From: CAZKEW01 sp964558915 | Lineage (GTDB): Bacteria > Acidobacteriota > Aminicenantia > Aminicenantales > UBA8522 | Assembly (NCBI GenBank): GCA_964558915.1 | Contig: CAZLFV010000003.1 | Span: forward strand, 1 to 64,000 | Reading direction: 5' to 3' | DNA: 64,000 nt | Shown here: positions 1 through 9,007 of the stretch, in pieces | How the letters are laid out: every line of letters starts with the position of its first letter | Numbering within the stretch: position 1 is the stretch's first letter | The notes under the pieces: generated by a model | Seen by the model: only the letters and a program-made list of their open reading frames with translations | Database searches by the model: none | What the model was told of the DNA's origin: nothing | Made by a program: the position numbers and the translations under genes

Positions 1-63
1 TGGAATAAAAAAACCCGACTTGTCAAGAGTTTTTTTGTTTTATAGAGCAATATCATTTTTTCC

Positions 64-94
64 TTGACATTTGCTAAACCGATTTTTATATATT
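64..94 (+). promoter_or_regulatory. Putative promoter of the lacI/arabinose locus
   Basis: A perfect TTGACA -35 box lies at 64-69. An AT-rich -10 region follows: TATATA at 87-92 (17-base spacer) or TATATT at 89-94 (19-base spacer). It sits just upstream of the regulator gene, with a palindromic operator where transcription would start. Assignment is by consensus match only. Confidence 0.55.
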
Positions 95-97
95 AAT

Positions 98-109
98 GTT
101 AACGTTAAC
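98..109. promoter_or_regulatory. Operator-like palindrome, probable LacI-family binding site
   Basis: GTTAACGTTAAC is a perfect 12-base palindrome with a central CG, the usual layout of LacI-family operators. It begins a few bases after the -10 box and ends 12 bases before the Shine-Dalgarno sequence of the regulator, so bound repressor would block the start of transcription. This suggests autoregulation of the regulator and of any genes co-transcribed with it. I saw no second copy in the intergenic regions of the window. Confidence 0.55.
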
Positions 110-132
110 GATTTTAAGAATGAGGTTAAAAC

Positions 133-1167
133 ATAACTAATATCAAAAAAATCGCCGAAAGGGCAGGGGTTTCTATCGGAACGGTCGACCGCGTTATCCA
201 CAAAAGAGGAGGAGTATCAAAAGAAACAGAAGAGAAGATCAAGCGAATTATTGAAGAGCTTGATTACAGGCCCAATATCTTTGCCAAGCATCTCAAGCTT
301 TCGAGAAGTTTCAATTTTGGAATTCTCATGCCTGAGCCTTCCCAGGACAGTATGTACTGGAGCCTGCCCCTCAAAGGAATTAACAAAGCGCAAGAGGAAC
401 TTGCTTCCCGAAAGATCAAGGTCCGGTATTTCTTCTATGATAAGTATTCTGAATCATTCTTCAATAAGGTTAGCAGTGATGTGATAGCTTCAAATTTAGA
501 CGGACTGCTCATCGCCCCCGTCCTTTCCAAAATCTTCGACCAGTTCGTCAAGGAGATTCCCGAGAATTTGCCCTACGTCTTTTTTGATTCATTTGTCCCC
601 AAGGCCAATTATGTTTCTTATATCGGCCAAGATTCTTTCCAGAGTGGCATCCTATCCGCAAGGCTGATGGAGATGTTGGTCAAGGACAAAGGAAATATTG
701 CCGTGATCCGGGTTCTTCCGGAGGACTATCATATCGATGACCGGGTTAACGGATTCCTGTCGTATTGCAAGAAGTGCCCCGAGGTCATAACTCGAGTCTA
801 CGAAGTCGACGGCAACAAGAGCAATGATGTGCGGAATGAGATTTTCCAAAAAATTATTGATGAAAATAGCACCTTGAATGGAATTTTTGTGACCAATGCG
901 AGCACCCATCAGACTGCGGAGTTTATCAAGTCCCAGTCGCTTGGAGGAAAAATTCATATCATCGGCTACGACCTGATCGAAGAAAATGTTCGCTATCTGC
1001 GAGAAGGCGTGATTGATTTTTTGATCAGCCAGCAGTCTGAAAAACAAGGCTATGAAGGTATTTATTGTTTGTACCGTCACGTCGTGCTTAAAGAGGCCGT
1101 TGAAAAGAAAATCATGATGCAGCTGGATATCGTCACCAGCGAAAATATTGCCTACTACAAAAGTTGA
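133..1167 (+). CDS. LacI-family transcriptional regulator with periplasmic-binding-protein-like sensor domain, AUA start
   Basis: The frame encodes 344 residues, the normal LacI-family length. Residues 1-50 form the HTH and hinge, with the motifs IKKIAERAGVSIGTVDRVIH and LDYRPN. Residues from about 60 form a type 1 sugar-binding fold, here probably sensing a pentose. The frame has a stop at 127-129 and no ATG, GTG or TTG before the HTH. The only plausible start is ATA at 133, six bases after GAGGT (122-126). The first ATG, at 328, would delete the whole DNA-binding domain. It precedes the arabinose genes and overlaps the next frame by four bases, so it is probably their local regulator. The family assignment is secure; the sugar is inferred from the neighbours. 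Confidence 0.85.
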   Translation: MTNIKKIAERAGVSIGTVDRVIHKRGGVSKETEEKIKRIIEELDYRPNIFAKHLKLSRSFNFGILMPEPSQDSMYWSLPLKGINKAQEELASRKIKVRYFFYDKYSESFFNKVSSDVIASNLDGLLIAPVLSKIFDQFVKEIPENLPYVFFDSFVPKANYVSYIGQDSFQSGILSARLMEMLVKDKGNIAVIRVLPEDYHIDDRVNGFLSYCKKCPEVITRVYEVDGNKSNDVRNEIFQKIIDENSTLNGIFVTNASTHQTAEFIKSQSLGGKIHIIGYDLIEENVRYLREGVIDFLISQQSEKQGYEGIYCLYRHVVLKEAVEKKIMMQLDIVTSENIAYYKS

Positions 1168-3977
1168 TAAAAAGCAAAGTGCATTTTTTGCTAAGGCGCT
1201 TAATCACCTGGTTGGCCAAGCATGGAGGATCTGGGGATGCGAGACCCAAAAAAATCTTCTGGTGGATGGCCTTTCTATCCCTGTCTCTTTCCTTAGTATT
1301 GACTTTCGCCGGGGCTGAAAAATGGGAACTCTTCAACGAAAACCTGCTTAAGAATTTTGTCTTTCGCAACCTTGGCCCGTACCGGGCGGGCTCATGGGTG
1401 ACAGATTTTGCAGTCCCAGAGATTCCTCCCAAAAACCACCTCTATACTTTTTATGTCGGCACGAGAAACGGTGGTGTCTGGAAAACGACGAATAATGGCA
1501 CAACTTTTGAGCCAATCTTCGACGACCAAGAGATGCTTTCTATTGGCTCTGTGGCTGTCGCGCCTTCGAACTCGGACATCGTTTGGGTGGGAACCGGCGA
1601 ATCCTATAATGCCCGGAGCTCTCACCGAGGGGACGGAGTTTACAGGTCCAACGATGGCGGGAGGACATGGCAGAACAAGGGGCTTCGCGATTCGCACCAT
1701 ATCTCCCGGATTGTGATCCATCCTCAAAACCAGGATATCGTTTATGTCGCGGCAATGGGCCACCTTTTTAGTTCCAACGAGGAGCGGGGCGTTTTCAAGA
1801 CAGAAGACGGCGGCAAGACTTGGCGGAAGGTCTTCTATATCAATGAACGAGTTGGCGTTATCGACGTGGCTTTGAACAAGAAGAATCCCGATATCATCTA
1901 TGCGGCAGCTTATGAAAAATACCGATATCCTTGGCATTTTGAAGAAGGAGGGCCTGAGAGCGCCATTTACAAGTCGGCTGATGCGGGAAAAACGTGGAGG
2001 AGGCTGGCCGGCGGACTTCCTTCAGGCAAGATCGGCCGGATCGGCATCGATATTTATCGCAAGAATCCTGATGTGCTCTATGCCGTCTTCGAGAACGCCA
2101 ATAAACGGCCGCCGACTCAGGAGGAAGCTGACCAGGACAGAAAACGCGGCCTTGAGCCTCAAGAAAGAACTATTGCGGGCGAAGTTTACCGCTCGGACGA
2201 CGCTGGAACAACATGGAAAAAAATGAATTCGGCCAAGGACGATGTCAGCGGGAAGGCCGCCTATTCCTTCAACCAGATCAGAGTCGATCCCAATGATGAT
2301 AGCAAAGTCTATGTTCTCGGAGCTTCTCTAGCCTATTCTTATGATGGCGGGAAGACGTGGAAGAACCTGGGTTGGCAGCCCAGCCTTTTTGCCACGGCGT
2401 TCGGAGACGTCCGCACGCTTTGGATCGACCCGGAGAACTCCGACCGAATGCTCTTTGGAAGCGACGGGGGAGTTCATATCACTTATGACGGCGGAAAAAC
2501 CTGCGACCATCTTTACAATATTCCCCTCGGTGAGTTCTATGCCATCGGTGTGGACATGGAGGACCCCTACAATATCTATGGCGGACTTCAGGACCATGAT
2601 TCGTGGAAAGGACCGAGCAACGGCTGGTCGGGCGAGGTCGGCCCGGAAAACTGGGTGACGGTCGGCACATCAGACGGGATGTACAATGTCGTCGATCCTG
2701 AGGACAGCCGCTGGGTCTATAACACCCATGAGTTTGGCGGCCATAGCCGCGTGGACCAGAGGCTCGGCACCATTACGGATATCAAACCTGTCCCGGACAA
2801 GGGAAACCCGGCTTACCGATTCAATTGGACCCCGCCGCTTCACCTCTCGCCGCACAACAGCAAGATCATTTACACGGGCGCCCAGGTTTTGCTCCGCTCG
2901 CTTAACCGTGGGGACAAATGGCAGGAGATCAGTCCGGACCTGACGACAAACGATCCGGTGAAGACAGCGGGGCGCGGCAATATCACTTACTGCACCATCG
3001 CCACAATTTCCGAATCGCCGGTCACACCCGGAATCATCTGGGTCGGGACTGACGATGGCAAAGTCTGGCTGACGCGAGACGGCGGGGCAAACTGGACCGA
3101 TTGCACCACGGCCGTCGCCAAGGTTGGAGCCCCCGAGGACTTTTGGGTCAGCCGGGTCTTCGCTTCCGCCGCTCAGGAAGGCACGGCTTATGTGACAAAG
3201 ACCGGCTTCCGGAACGACAATTTCCGCCCGTTTGTCTATAAGACCACGGATTTCGGCGTCACGTGGACTCCAATCACGGCAGGGCTTCCCGATTTTCCTG
3301 TCAACGTAATTTTCGAAGACAGGAAGCATCCTCACCTGCTTTTCCTGGGCTCGGACGGTGGCGTTTTTGTCTCCATCGACGGTGGAGCAAAATGGGTCAG
3401 GATGAAGAACAATATGGCCAATGCTCCGGTGAAAGACCTTCTCGTCCATCCCCGGGAGAATGACTTGGTGGTGGCGACCTATGGGCGAGGGCTTTTTGTG
3501 ACCGATATCACCCCGCTTCAGGAAATCAGCGAGAACATCCTTGCGGAGGATCTACACTTTTTTGAAATTAAGCCGCGGATCGAGCGACTCACAGGCGGCT
3601 GGGGCAGCTACCGTCTTTACGGAGACAGGCATCTCTTCACCCCGAACGAGCCTGAGGCCGTGGGAATCAATTATTATCTGAAGGAGAAACCGAAGGAAAA
3701 GGTCAAAATCACTGTGACCGACTCCGATGGCCAGGTTCTGGCCGAGCTTCCGGGAAAAGTCGAACCCGGAATTAATACGGTCCTTTGGAATATGCGGCAG
3801 ATTCCGAAAAAAGAAGATATTCAGCCAGGGGAAGAGCGCTGGCGGGGCGGCAAGTTAGTTGCTCCTGGAGAATATCTTGTCACTCTCGAAGTGGGTCAGA
3901 GAAAGATCACCCGCAAGGCGGTCATCAAAGGCAGAATGGGCTGGATGATCGGTCCTGTCCCAGTTCTCATAAAATAA
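1164..3977 (+). CDS. Secreted Vps10/sortilin-type BNR beta-propeller protein
   Basis: At least eight Asp-box/BNR repeats of the S-x-D-x-G-x-T-W type run through the protein (for example YRSNDGGRTWQNKG and FKTEDGGKTWRKV). This is the sortilin_Vps10/GH74-like propeller fold, followed by a beta-rich C-terminal region of about 130 residues. A hydrophobic stretch ending FAGA indicates export. Such proteins are often annotated as glycosyl hydrolases, but no catalytic pair can be assigned here, so binding or processing of plant glycan is only a guess. The start is uncertain: TTG 1164 overlaps the regulator stop but has no Shine-Dalgarno, and ATG 1266 gives a bare signal peptide. ATG 1237 has a good GGAGG eight bases upstream but is one frame off until an A7 run at 1248-1254. 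Confidence 0.75.
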   Translation: MIKSKVHFLLRRLITWLAKHGGSGDARPKKIFWWMAFLSLSLSLVLTFAGAEKWELFNENLLKNFVFRNLGPYRAGSWVTDFAVPEIPPKNHLYTFYVGTRNGGVWKTTNNGTTFEPIFDDQEMLSIGSVAVAPSNSDIVWVGTGESYNARSSHRGDGVYRSNDGGRTWQNKGLRDSHHISRIVIHPQNQDIVYVAAMGHLFSSNEERGVFKTEDGGKTWRKVFYINERVGVIDVALNKKNPDIIYAAAYEKYRYPWHFEEGGPESAIYKSADAGKTWRRLAGGLPSGKIGRIGIDIYRKNPDVLYAVFENANKRPPTQEEADQDRKRGLEPQERTIAGEVYRSDDAGTTWKKMNSAKDDVSGKAAYSFNQIRVDPNDDSKVYVLGASLAYSYDGGKTWKNLGWQPSLFATAFGDVRTLWIDPENSDRMLFGSDGGVHITYDGGKTCDHLYNIPLGEFYAIGVDMEDPYNIYGGLQDHDSWKGPSNGWSGEVGPENWVTVGTSDGMYNVVDPEDSRWVYNTHEFGGHSRVDQRLGTITDIKPVPDKGNPAYRFNWTPPLHLSPHNSKIIYTGAQVLLRSLNRGDKWQEISPDLTTNDPVKTAGRGNITYCTIATISESPVTPGIIWVGTDDGKVWLTRDGGANWTDCTTAVAKVGAPEDFWVSRVFASAAQEGTAYVTKTGFRNDNFRPFVYKTTDFGVTWTPITAGLPDFPVNVIFEDRKHPHLLFLGSDGGVFVSIDGGAKWVRMKNNMANAPVKDLLVHPRENDLVVATYGRGLFVTDITPLQEISENILAEDLHFFEIKPRIERLTGGWGSYRLYGDRHLFTPNEPEAVGINYYLKEKPKEKVKITVTDSDGQVLAELPGKVEPGINTVLWNMRQIPKKEDIQPGEERWRGGKLVAPGEYLVTLEVGQRKITRKAVIKGRMGWMIGPVPVLIK

Positions 3978-3986
3978 GGAGGGAAA

Positions 3987-6362
3987 TTGAAAGCGCTCCC
4001 ATTGATGCTATTATCGATCGGGTTATGCATCTTTATGGTTTCAACTGGATGTCAAAGCGACAATCCGGAAACGGGAATAGAGAAGGTCAAGCCCAAGATC
4101 GTCCTCGTGGCCCAGCCGTTTCCTCTCCAGAATGTCCGCCTCCTCGACGGGCCTTTCAAGGAGGCACAAGAGCGCGACCGGAAATATCTTCATGAGCTGG
4201 AGTCGGACCGGCTGCTCCATAATTTCAGGGTGAACGCCGGCGTCCCTTCCATGGCTCTGCCGCTGGGTGGATGGGAGGAACCGACGTGCGAGCTCCGCGG
4301 CCATTTTGTCGGCCACTATCTTTCGGCCTGTGGCCTCATGTATGCAGCGACGGGAGATGAGGGGCTCCGAACCAAAGCTAACCACATTGTCGCCGAGCTC
4401 GCCAAATGCCAGAAAGCTCTTGGGAAAAGCGGCTATCTCAGCGCTTATCCCGAGGAATTCATCGACCGGGTTATCGCTGGAAAAAGAGTCTGGGCGCCGT
4501 GGTATACGCTCCACAAGATCATGGCCGGCTTGCTCGACATGTATGCGTATTGTGGAAATAAGCAGGCGCTGGATATTCTCGAAAAGATGGCCGCCTGGAT
4601 CAAGCTCAGGACCGATCAGCTCGATGATGAAGCCATGCAGCGGATGCTCCGGACGGAGTTTGGCGGCATGAATGAAGTGCTCGCGGACCTCTATGCCTAC
4701 ACAGGAAATCCCGACCACCTGGCTTTGGCGCGACGCTTTGATCATAAAGTCATTTTCGAGCCCTTAGCGAATCACCGTGACGAGCTCAAGGGTCTTCATG
4801 TCAACACGCAAATCCCCAAGATAATCGGCGCCGGACGCGAGTATGAGCTCACCGCGGATAAGTATTATTTTGAGATTGCTTCATATTTCTGCGACGAGGT
4901 GGTCAATCACCGGTCCTACTGTACGGGCGGTACGAGCAATTACGAAAGCTGGCAGAGCGACCCGGATCAAATGGCTGGCGAGTTGAGCAACGCCACCCAC
5001 GAAACGTGCTGCACCTATAACTTGCTCAAACTGACCCGAAAGCTTTTCACCTGGAGCCCCGACGTCCAACTGGCCGAATACTATGAGCGGGCCCTATTCA
5101 ACGGCATCCTGCCGACTCAGGATCCTAAGACCGGAATGACAATGTATTATGTCCCGATGGCATCCGGCTGGTATAAAACGTTTTGCACGCCGCGGGATTC
5201 GTTCTGGTGCTGCACCGGCACGGGCATCGAAAATCCCGCGAAATACGGGGACAGCATATATTTTCACGATGATACCGGAATATTTATCAACCTTTTTATC
5301 GCTTCTGAGGTCGAATGGCCGGAAAAAGGTGTGAAGCTACGGCAGGAGACACGATTTCCAGAAGAAGGATCGACCACACTCATCCTCAACTGTCCGAAAG
5401 ACACACACCTTGTACTTCGGATCCGCGTTCCGACCTGGGCAAAAAAAGGAGTGGTCGTCAAGGTCAACGGCGAGGAGCGGAAGATCGCAGGCAAAGCGGG
5501 AAGTTATGAAGTTCTTGACCGGATGTGGAACACGGGCGATCAGGTTTCAATCGAGATGCCGCTGTCATTGCACCTGTGCCGGATGCCGGACGACCCGAAG
5601 CTGGCCGCTGTACTGTACGGGCCGCTTGTCCTGGCGGGCGAGCTTCCGACCGAGACCTTCACAGCTCAAGCCGTGTATGGGCCTTACCATGCGGAAGGCA
5701 AGCCCGCAGCGGCTCCTGATTTTGTGGCCGGGACCGAAGACCTTGACGCATGGATTCAACCGGTCGCTGGACAGACTTTGACTTTTAAGACAGTCAAAGC
5801 GGGAAGACCGGACGACGTTACTCTCGTTCCTTTTTATAGGCTTTTTGGAAAGCGCTACGCCCTGTATTGGCGTTTCTATACTGAGGCGGAATGGAAAGAC
5901 TTGGAGGCGAAACGCGAAGTTCGTAAAGTCGAGGAGGTTGCGAAGCAAAAAGCTCTGGCTGCGCGCCTGGTGGATCGAGTCGAGATCGGCAACGAGACCT
6001 CCGAGAGCCAGCATAACCTGGAATCCTATCGGAGTGAATCCGGCTATCTTGGCCAAAAAAGCTGGCGTCATGCTACTCGGGGTGGTTGGTGGAGTTACGA
6101 CCTGAAAGTGGACCCGGATAACGCCATGACCCTGATTTGCACCTACTGGGGAAGTGATGTCAGCCGGACCTTTGATATCCTTGTTGACGGCACGAAAATA
6201 GCTACCCAGGTCATTAACGTCAACAGGCCGGGCGACTTCTTTGATGTGGCTTATAAGATTCCGCTGGAACTCACCCAGGGCAAGGCCAAAATCACCGCCA
6301 AATTTCAGTCCTATCCCGATGGCATCGCCGGCGGCCTTTTCGGTTTGGTGATATTAAAATAA
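3987..6362 (+). CDS. DUF1680 glycoside hydrolase lipoprotein (GH146/GH127-type beta-L-arabinofuranosidase)
   Basis: The protein has 791 residues from TTG 3987, placed two bases after the Shine-Dalgarno AAGGAGGG. The N-terminus is a lipoprotein signal with lipobox STGC, so it is probably membrane-anchored. The (alpha/alpha)6 DUF1680 core carries HETCCTYN and FWCCTGTGIEN, which match the Cys/Glu zinc-thiolate centre known for GH127/GH146 retaining beta-L-arabinofuranosidases. A beta-sandwich resembling the C-terminal domain of larger DUF1680 proteins follows from about residue 660. It lies 48 bases before a second DUF1680 gene, and the downstream AraB/AraD genes support arabinose release. Family is clear; the exact linkage cut is unknown. 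Confidence 0.88.
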   Translation: MKALPLMLLSIGLCIFMVSTGCQSDNPETGIEKVKPKIVLVAQPFPLQNVRLLDGPFKEAQERDRKYLHELESDRLLHNFRVNAGVPSMALPLGGWEEPTCELRGHFVGHYLSACGLMYAATGDEGLRTKANHIVAELAKCQKALGKSGYLSAYPEEFIDRVIAGKRVWAPWYTLHKIMAGLLDMYAYCGNKQALDILEKMAAWIKLRTDQLDDEAMQRMLRTEFGGMNEVLADLYAYTGNPDHLALARRFDHKVIFEPLANHRDELKGLHVNTQIPKIIGAGREYELTADKYYFEIASYFCDEVVNHRSYCTGGTSNYESWQSDPDQMAGELSNATHETCCTYNLLKLTRKLFTWSPDVQLAEYYERALFNGILPTQDPKTGMTMYYVPMASGWYKTFCTPRDSFWCCTGTGIENPAKYGDSIYFHDDTGIFINLFIASEVEWPEKGVKLRQETRFPEEGSTTLILNCPKDTHLVLRIRVPTWAKKGVVVKVNGEERKIAGKAGSYEVLDRMWNTGDQVSIEMPLSLHLCRMPDDPKLAAVLYGPLVLAGELPTETFTAQAVYGPYHAEGKPAAAPDFVAGTEDLDAWIQPVAGQTLTFKTVKAGRPDDVTLVPFYRLFGKRYALYWRFYTEAEWKDLEAKREVRKVEEVAKQKALAARLVDRVEIGNETSESQHNLESYRSESGYLGQKSWRHATRGGWWSYDLKVDPDNAMTLICTYWGSDVSRTFDILVDGTKIATQVINVNRPGDFFDVAYKIPLELTQGKAKITAKFQSYPDGIAGGLFGLVILK

Positions 6363-6410
6363 GGGTGATAAAATAAAAAACCATGCTCCCAAAAAGGAGG
6401 CGCAGATCCT

Positions 6411-8825
6411 ATGAAAAAGAATACACGCCTTCAGGTTGTTTTGATCATTCTGGTCTTGGCCTGCCTTTGCCCTTCATGCAAAGAAACATCCCAGGCTGAT
6501 TATCCTTTTGCCCCTGTCCCCTTCCATGCAGTCAAGCCCGCCGATTCTTTCTGGGCGCCTCGAATCGAGACAAACCGCACAGTCACTATTCCTTACGCCT
6601 TTAAGCTCTGCCAGGAGACAGGACGTCTCACGAATTTTGAGATCGCCGGCGGTCTGAAACAGGGCGCCTTTTGTTCCAAGTATCCATTTGACGATTCCGA
6701 CGTTTACAAGATCATCGAAGGAGCCGCCTATTCACTGAGAGTTCACCCCGACCCCGAGCTCGAGAAATACGTCGATGATGTTATTGCCACGATTGCCCTC
6801 GCCCAGGAGCCCGACGGCTATCTTTATACGGCGCGCACGATCGACCCGCAGCATCCTCCTCTGGACTGGGTAGGAAACGAGCGCTGGTCGAATGAATATA
6901 TGAGCCATGAATTGTATAACGCTGGCCATCTGTTTGAGGCGGCCGTGGCTTATTACCAATCTACAGGAAAGAAGAACCTTCTCCATGTCGCCCTCAAGAA
7001 CGCCGACCTCATCGACGGCGTCTTTGGCCCGGGCAAAAAGCGTGTCGCACCCGGACATCAAGAGGTCGAGATCGGTCTGGTCAGACTCTACCGTCTCACT
7101 GGAAGAAGGAAGTATCTTGCTTTGGCCAAATTCTTCCTGGATGAACGAGGCAACGCCAAAGACCGCAAGCCCTACGGCGAATATTCTCAGGATCATAAGC
7201 CGGTTACTGAGCAGAATGAGGCAGTCGGCCATGCCGTACGGGCAACTTATATGTATTCTGGAATGGCAGACGTGGCTGCCCTCACAGGAAACCCGGCGTA
7301 CGTCCAGGCGATCGATAAAATCTGGGAGAACGTTGTCTGGAAGAAGATGTATGTCACGGGCGGCATTGGAGCTGCCGGAGAAATCGAGGGTTTTGGGGCT
7401 GATTATGATCTGCCGAATGCGGAAGCCTATTGCGAGACCTGCGCTTCAATCGGCAATATCCTCTGGAATCAGCGGATGTTCCTCCTCCATGGAGATGCGA
7501 AATACATCGATGTCCTGGAAAGGGTGCTTTACAACGGGTTCCTTTCTGGGATCTCTCTCGGCGGCGACCGATTCTTCTATCCGAATCCGTTGGAATCATT
7601 TGGCCAGCATCACCGCAGCGCCTGGTTTGCCTGTGCTTGTTGTCCGAGTAATATCACGCGGTTTATTCCGTCCATCCCCGGCTATGTCTTTGCCAAGCGG
7701 GAAGATACTCTCTATGTGAATCTGTTCATGGCGAGCGAGGCAAGCATTGACCTGGGGATGCAGAAGGTGAGAGTTCAGCAGGAAACGCAATATCCCTGGG
7801 ATGGGACTGTCAAGATAACGATTAGTCCGGAAAAGCCCGCTGAATTTTCCGTCAATGTCCGGGTTCCGGGTTGGGCGACCGGGCAGCCTGTGCCGGGCGA
7901 TCTTTATCAGTTCACTGACAAGACCGGAGAACCTTCGGTCATTCGAGTCAACGGCGACGAGATCCCGCTCTACCTCAACCGAGGTTACGTCAGTATTCGA
8001 CGCGCTTGGAGGCCCGGCGATGTTATTGAGGCGAGTTTCCCGATGCCGATTCGGAGAGTCTTGGCTCATCCCGCGGTCAAAGACGATATCGAAAAGGTTT
8101 CTCTAGAACGAGGCCCAATCGTCTATTGTGCGGAGTGGCCAGATAACGGCGGGCGTGTGAGCAATTTGGTTTTGGAAGACAACAACCCGCTGAGTGCTGA
8201 GCGCCGTGATAATCTCCTGAGCGGAGTGACTGTTATCAAGGGAGAAGCTACGGCCTTATATGAAGGAAAGAGGGGCGGACCGGTCATCGCCAAGAAACAA
8301 CAATTTATCGCTATTCCCTATTATGCCTGGGCCCATCGTGGAGAAGGGGAAATGACGGTTTGGCTCGCCCGCTCGCCATCCACAGTTAGGCCGCTGCCCA
8401 ATCCGTCCTTTGCCTCAATGAGCAAGCCGACCGCCTCCGGTGGGAAAAACGCGGAGGCCCTTAATGATCAATGGGAGCCGACGAGCTCGAACGATCATGC
8501 CCATCCATACCTCCATTGGTGGCCCAACAAGGCAACACAGGAATGGGTTCAGTATGATTTAAATAAGCCCGCGACAGTCCAAGCTGTCGAAGTCTACTGG
8601 TTTGATGATAGCGGCCGGGGTGAGTGCCGGGTTCCCGCGTCTTGGCAGCTATTTTTTCAGGCTGGGGACACCTGGAAACCTGTTCAGAATCTCGTCCCTT
8701 ACGGTGTTGAGAAGGACAAATACAATAAGGTTAAATTTAGGCCCGTCGAGACAAAGGCCCTCCGTCTGGAAATTCAGCTCCAGAAAGATTTTTCTGGGGG
8801 AATCCTGGAGTGGCGTGTGGAATGA
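6411..8825 (+). CDS. GH127-type beta-L-arabinofuranosidase lipoprotein with C-terminal F5/8-like domain
   Basis: The protein has 804 residues and a lipoprotein signal (lipobox CPSC). The DUF1680 catalytic domain has EAYCETCASIG and ACACCPSNITRF, the classical GH127 zinc-cysteine motifs seen in bifidobacterial HypBA1. The last ~140 residues contain WVQYDLNKPATVQAVEVYW, typical of a discoidin/F5-8 type C sandwich that could bind carbohydrate. Start ATG 6411 follows AAAGGAGG. It differs from the preceding DUF1680 protein in both cysteine motifs, so the two probably act on different linkages or at successive steps of arabinan or arabino-oligosaccharide breakdown. Confidence 0.9.
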   Translation: MKKNTRLQVVLIILVLACLCPSCKETSQADYPFAPVPFHAVKPADSFWAPRIETNRTVTIPYAFKLCQETGRLTNFEIAGGLKQGAFCSKYPFDDSDVYKIIEGAAYSLRVHPDPELEKYVDDVIATIALAQEPDGYLYTARTIDPQHPPLDWVGNERWSNEYMSHELYNAGHLFEAAVAYYQSTGKKNLLHVALKNADLIDGVFGPGKKRVAPGHQEVEIGLVRLYRLTGRRKYLALAKFFLDERGNAKDRKPYGEYSQDHKPVTEQNEAVGHAVRATYMYSGMADVAALTGNPAYVQAIDKIWENVVWKKMYVTGGIGAAGEIEGFGADYDLPNAEAYCETCASIGNILWNQRMFLLHGDAKYIDVLERVLYNGFLSGISLGGDRFFYPNPLESFGQHHRSAWFACACCPSNITRFIPSIPGYVFAKREDTLYVNLFMASEASIDLGMQKVRVQQETQYPWDGTVKITISPEKPAEFSVNVRVPGWATGQPVPGDLYQFTDKTGEPSVIRVNGDEIPLYLNRGYVSIRRAWRPGDVIEASFPMPIRRVLAHPAVKDDIEKVSLERGPIVYCAEWPDNGGRVSNLVLEDNNPLSAERRDNLLSGVTVIKGEATALYEGKRGGPVIAKKQQFIAIPYYAWAHRGEGEMTVWLARSPSTVRPLPNPSFASMSKPTASGGKNAEALNDQWEPTSSNDHAHPYLHWWPNKATQEWVQYDLNKPATVQAVEVYWFDDSGRGECRVPASWQLFFQAGDTWKPVQNLVPYGVEKDKYNKVKFRPVETKALRLEIQLQKDFSGGILEWRVE

Positions 8826-8867
8826 AATCTAACTTGTCTGAAAATTTGGGAGAAGGAGAAAAACAGC

Positions 8868-8978
8868 ATGCTTAACTGGACTGGTTGGCAGAATCCTTAT
8901 GCTATTGCCTACATGCTAGTCATGCTGGGCGCCGTCATTTTCGTTTGGCTGATTCCTGACGAATACCTGTATGAATGA
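8868..8978 (+). CDS. 36-residue single-pass membrane protein beside the sodium symporter
   Basis: A 36-codon frame starts at ATG 8868 after AGAAGGAG. It encodes a short polar, Trp-rich N-terminus (MLNWTGWQNPYAIAY), one hydrophobic helix and an acidic tail ending DEYLYE. Its stop overlaps the next possible ATG (ATGA, 8975-8978), which suggests translational coupling. The small size, the N-P-(x)3-A-Y entry into a single helix and the position just upstream of a solute:sodium symporter recall the small accessory proteins of SSS-family transporters. That link is from memory and position, not from a search. It is too short for ordinary gene finders. Confidence 0.6.
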   Translation: MLNWTGWQNPYAIAYMLVMLGAVIFVWLIPDEYLYE

Positions 8979-9007
8979 CGGCCAAACGGTCTATGGAGAT
9001 GCTGAGC

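Noticed and set aside
1..30. Divergent promoter reading out of the window
   Set aside because: TTGACA occurs on the minus strand (26-21), but the -10 region would fall at the window edge, so it cannot be judged.
328..1167. Regulator starting at ATG 328
   Set aside because: This would lack the complete HTH encoded in frame upstream.
2670..3449. 259-codon minus-strand frame within the Vps10-type gene
   Set aside because: Shadow of the BNR repeats; no independent signal.
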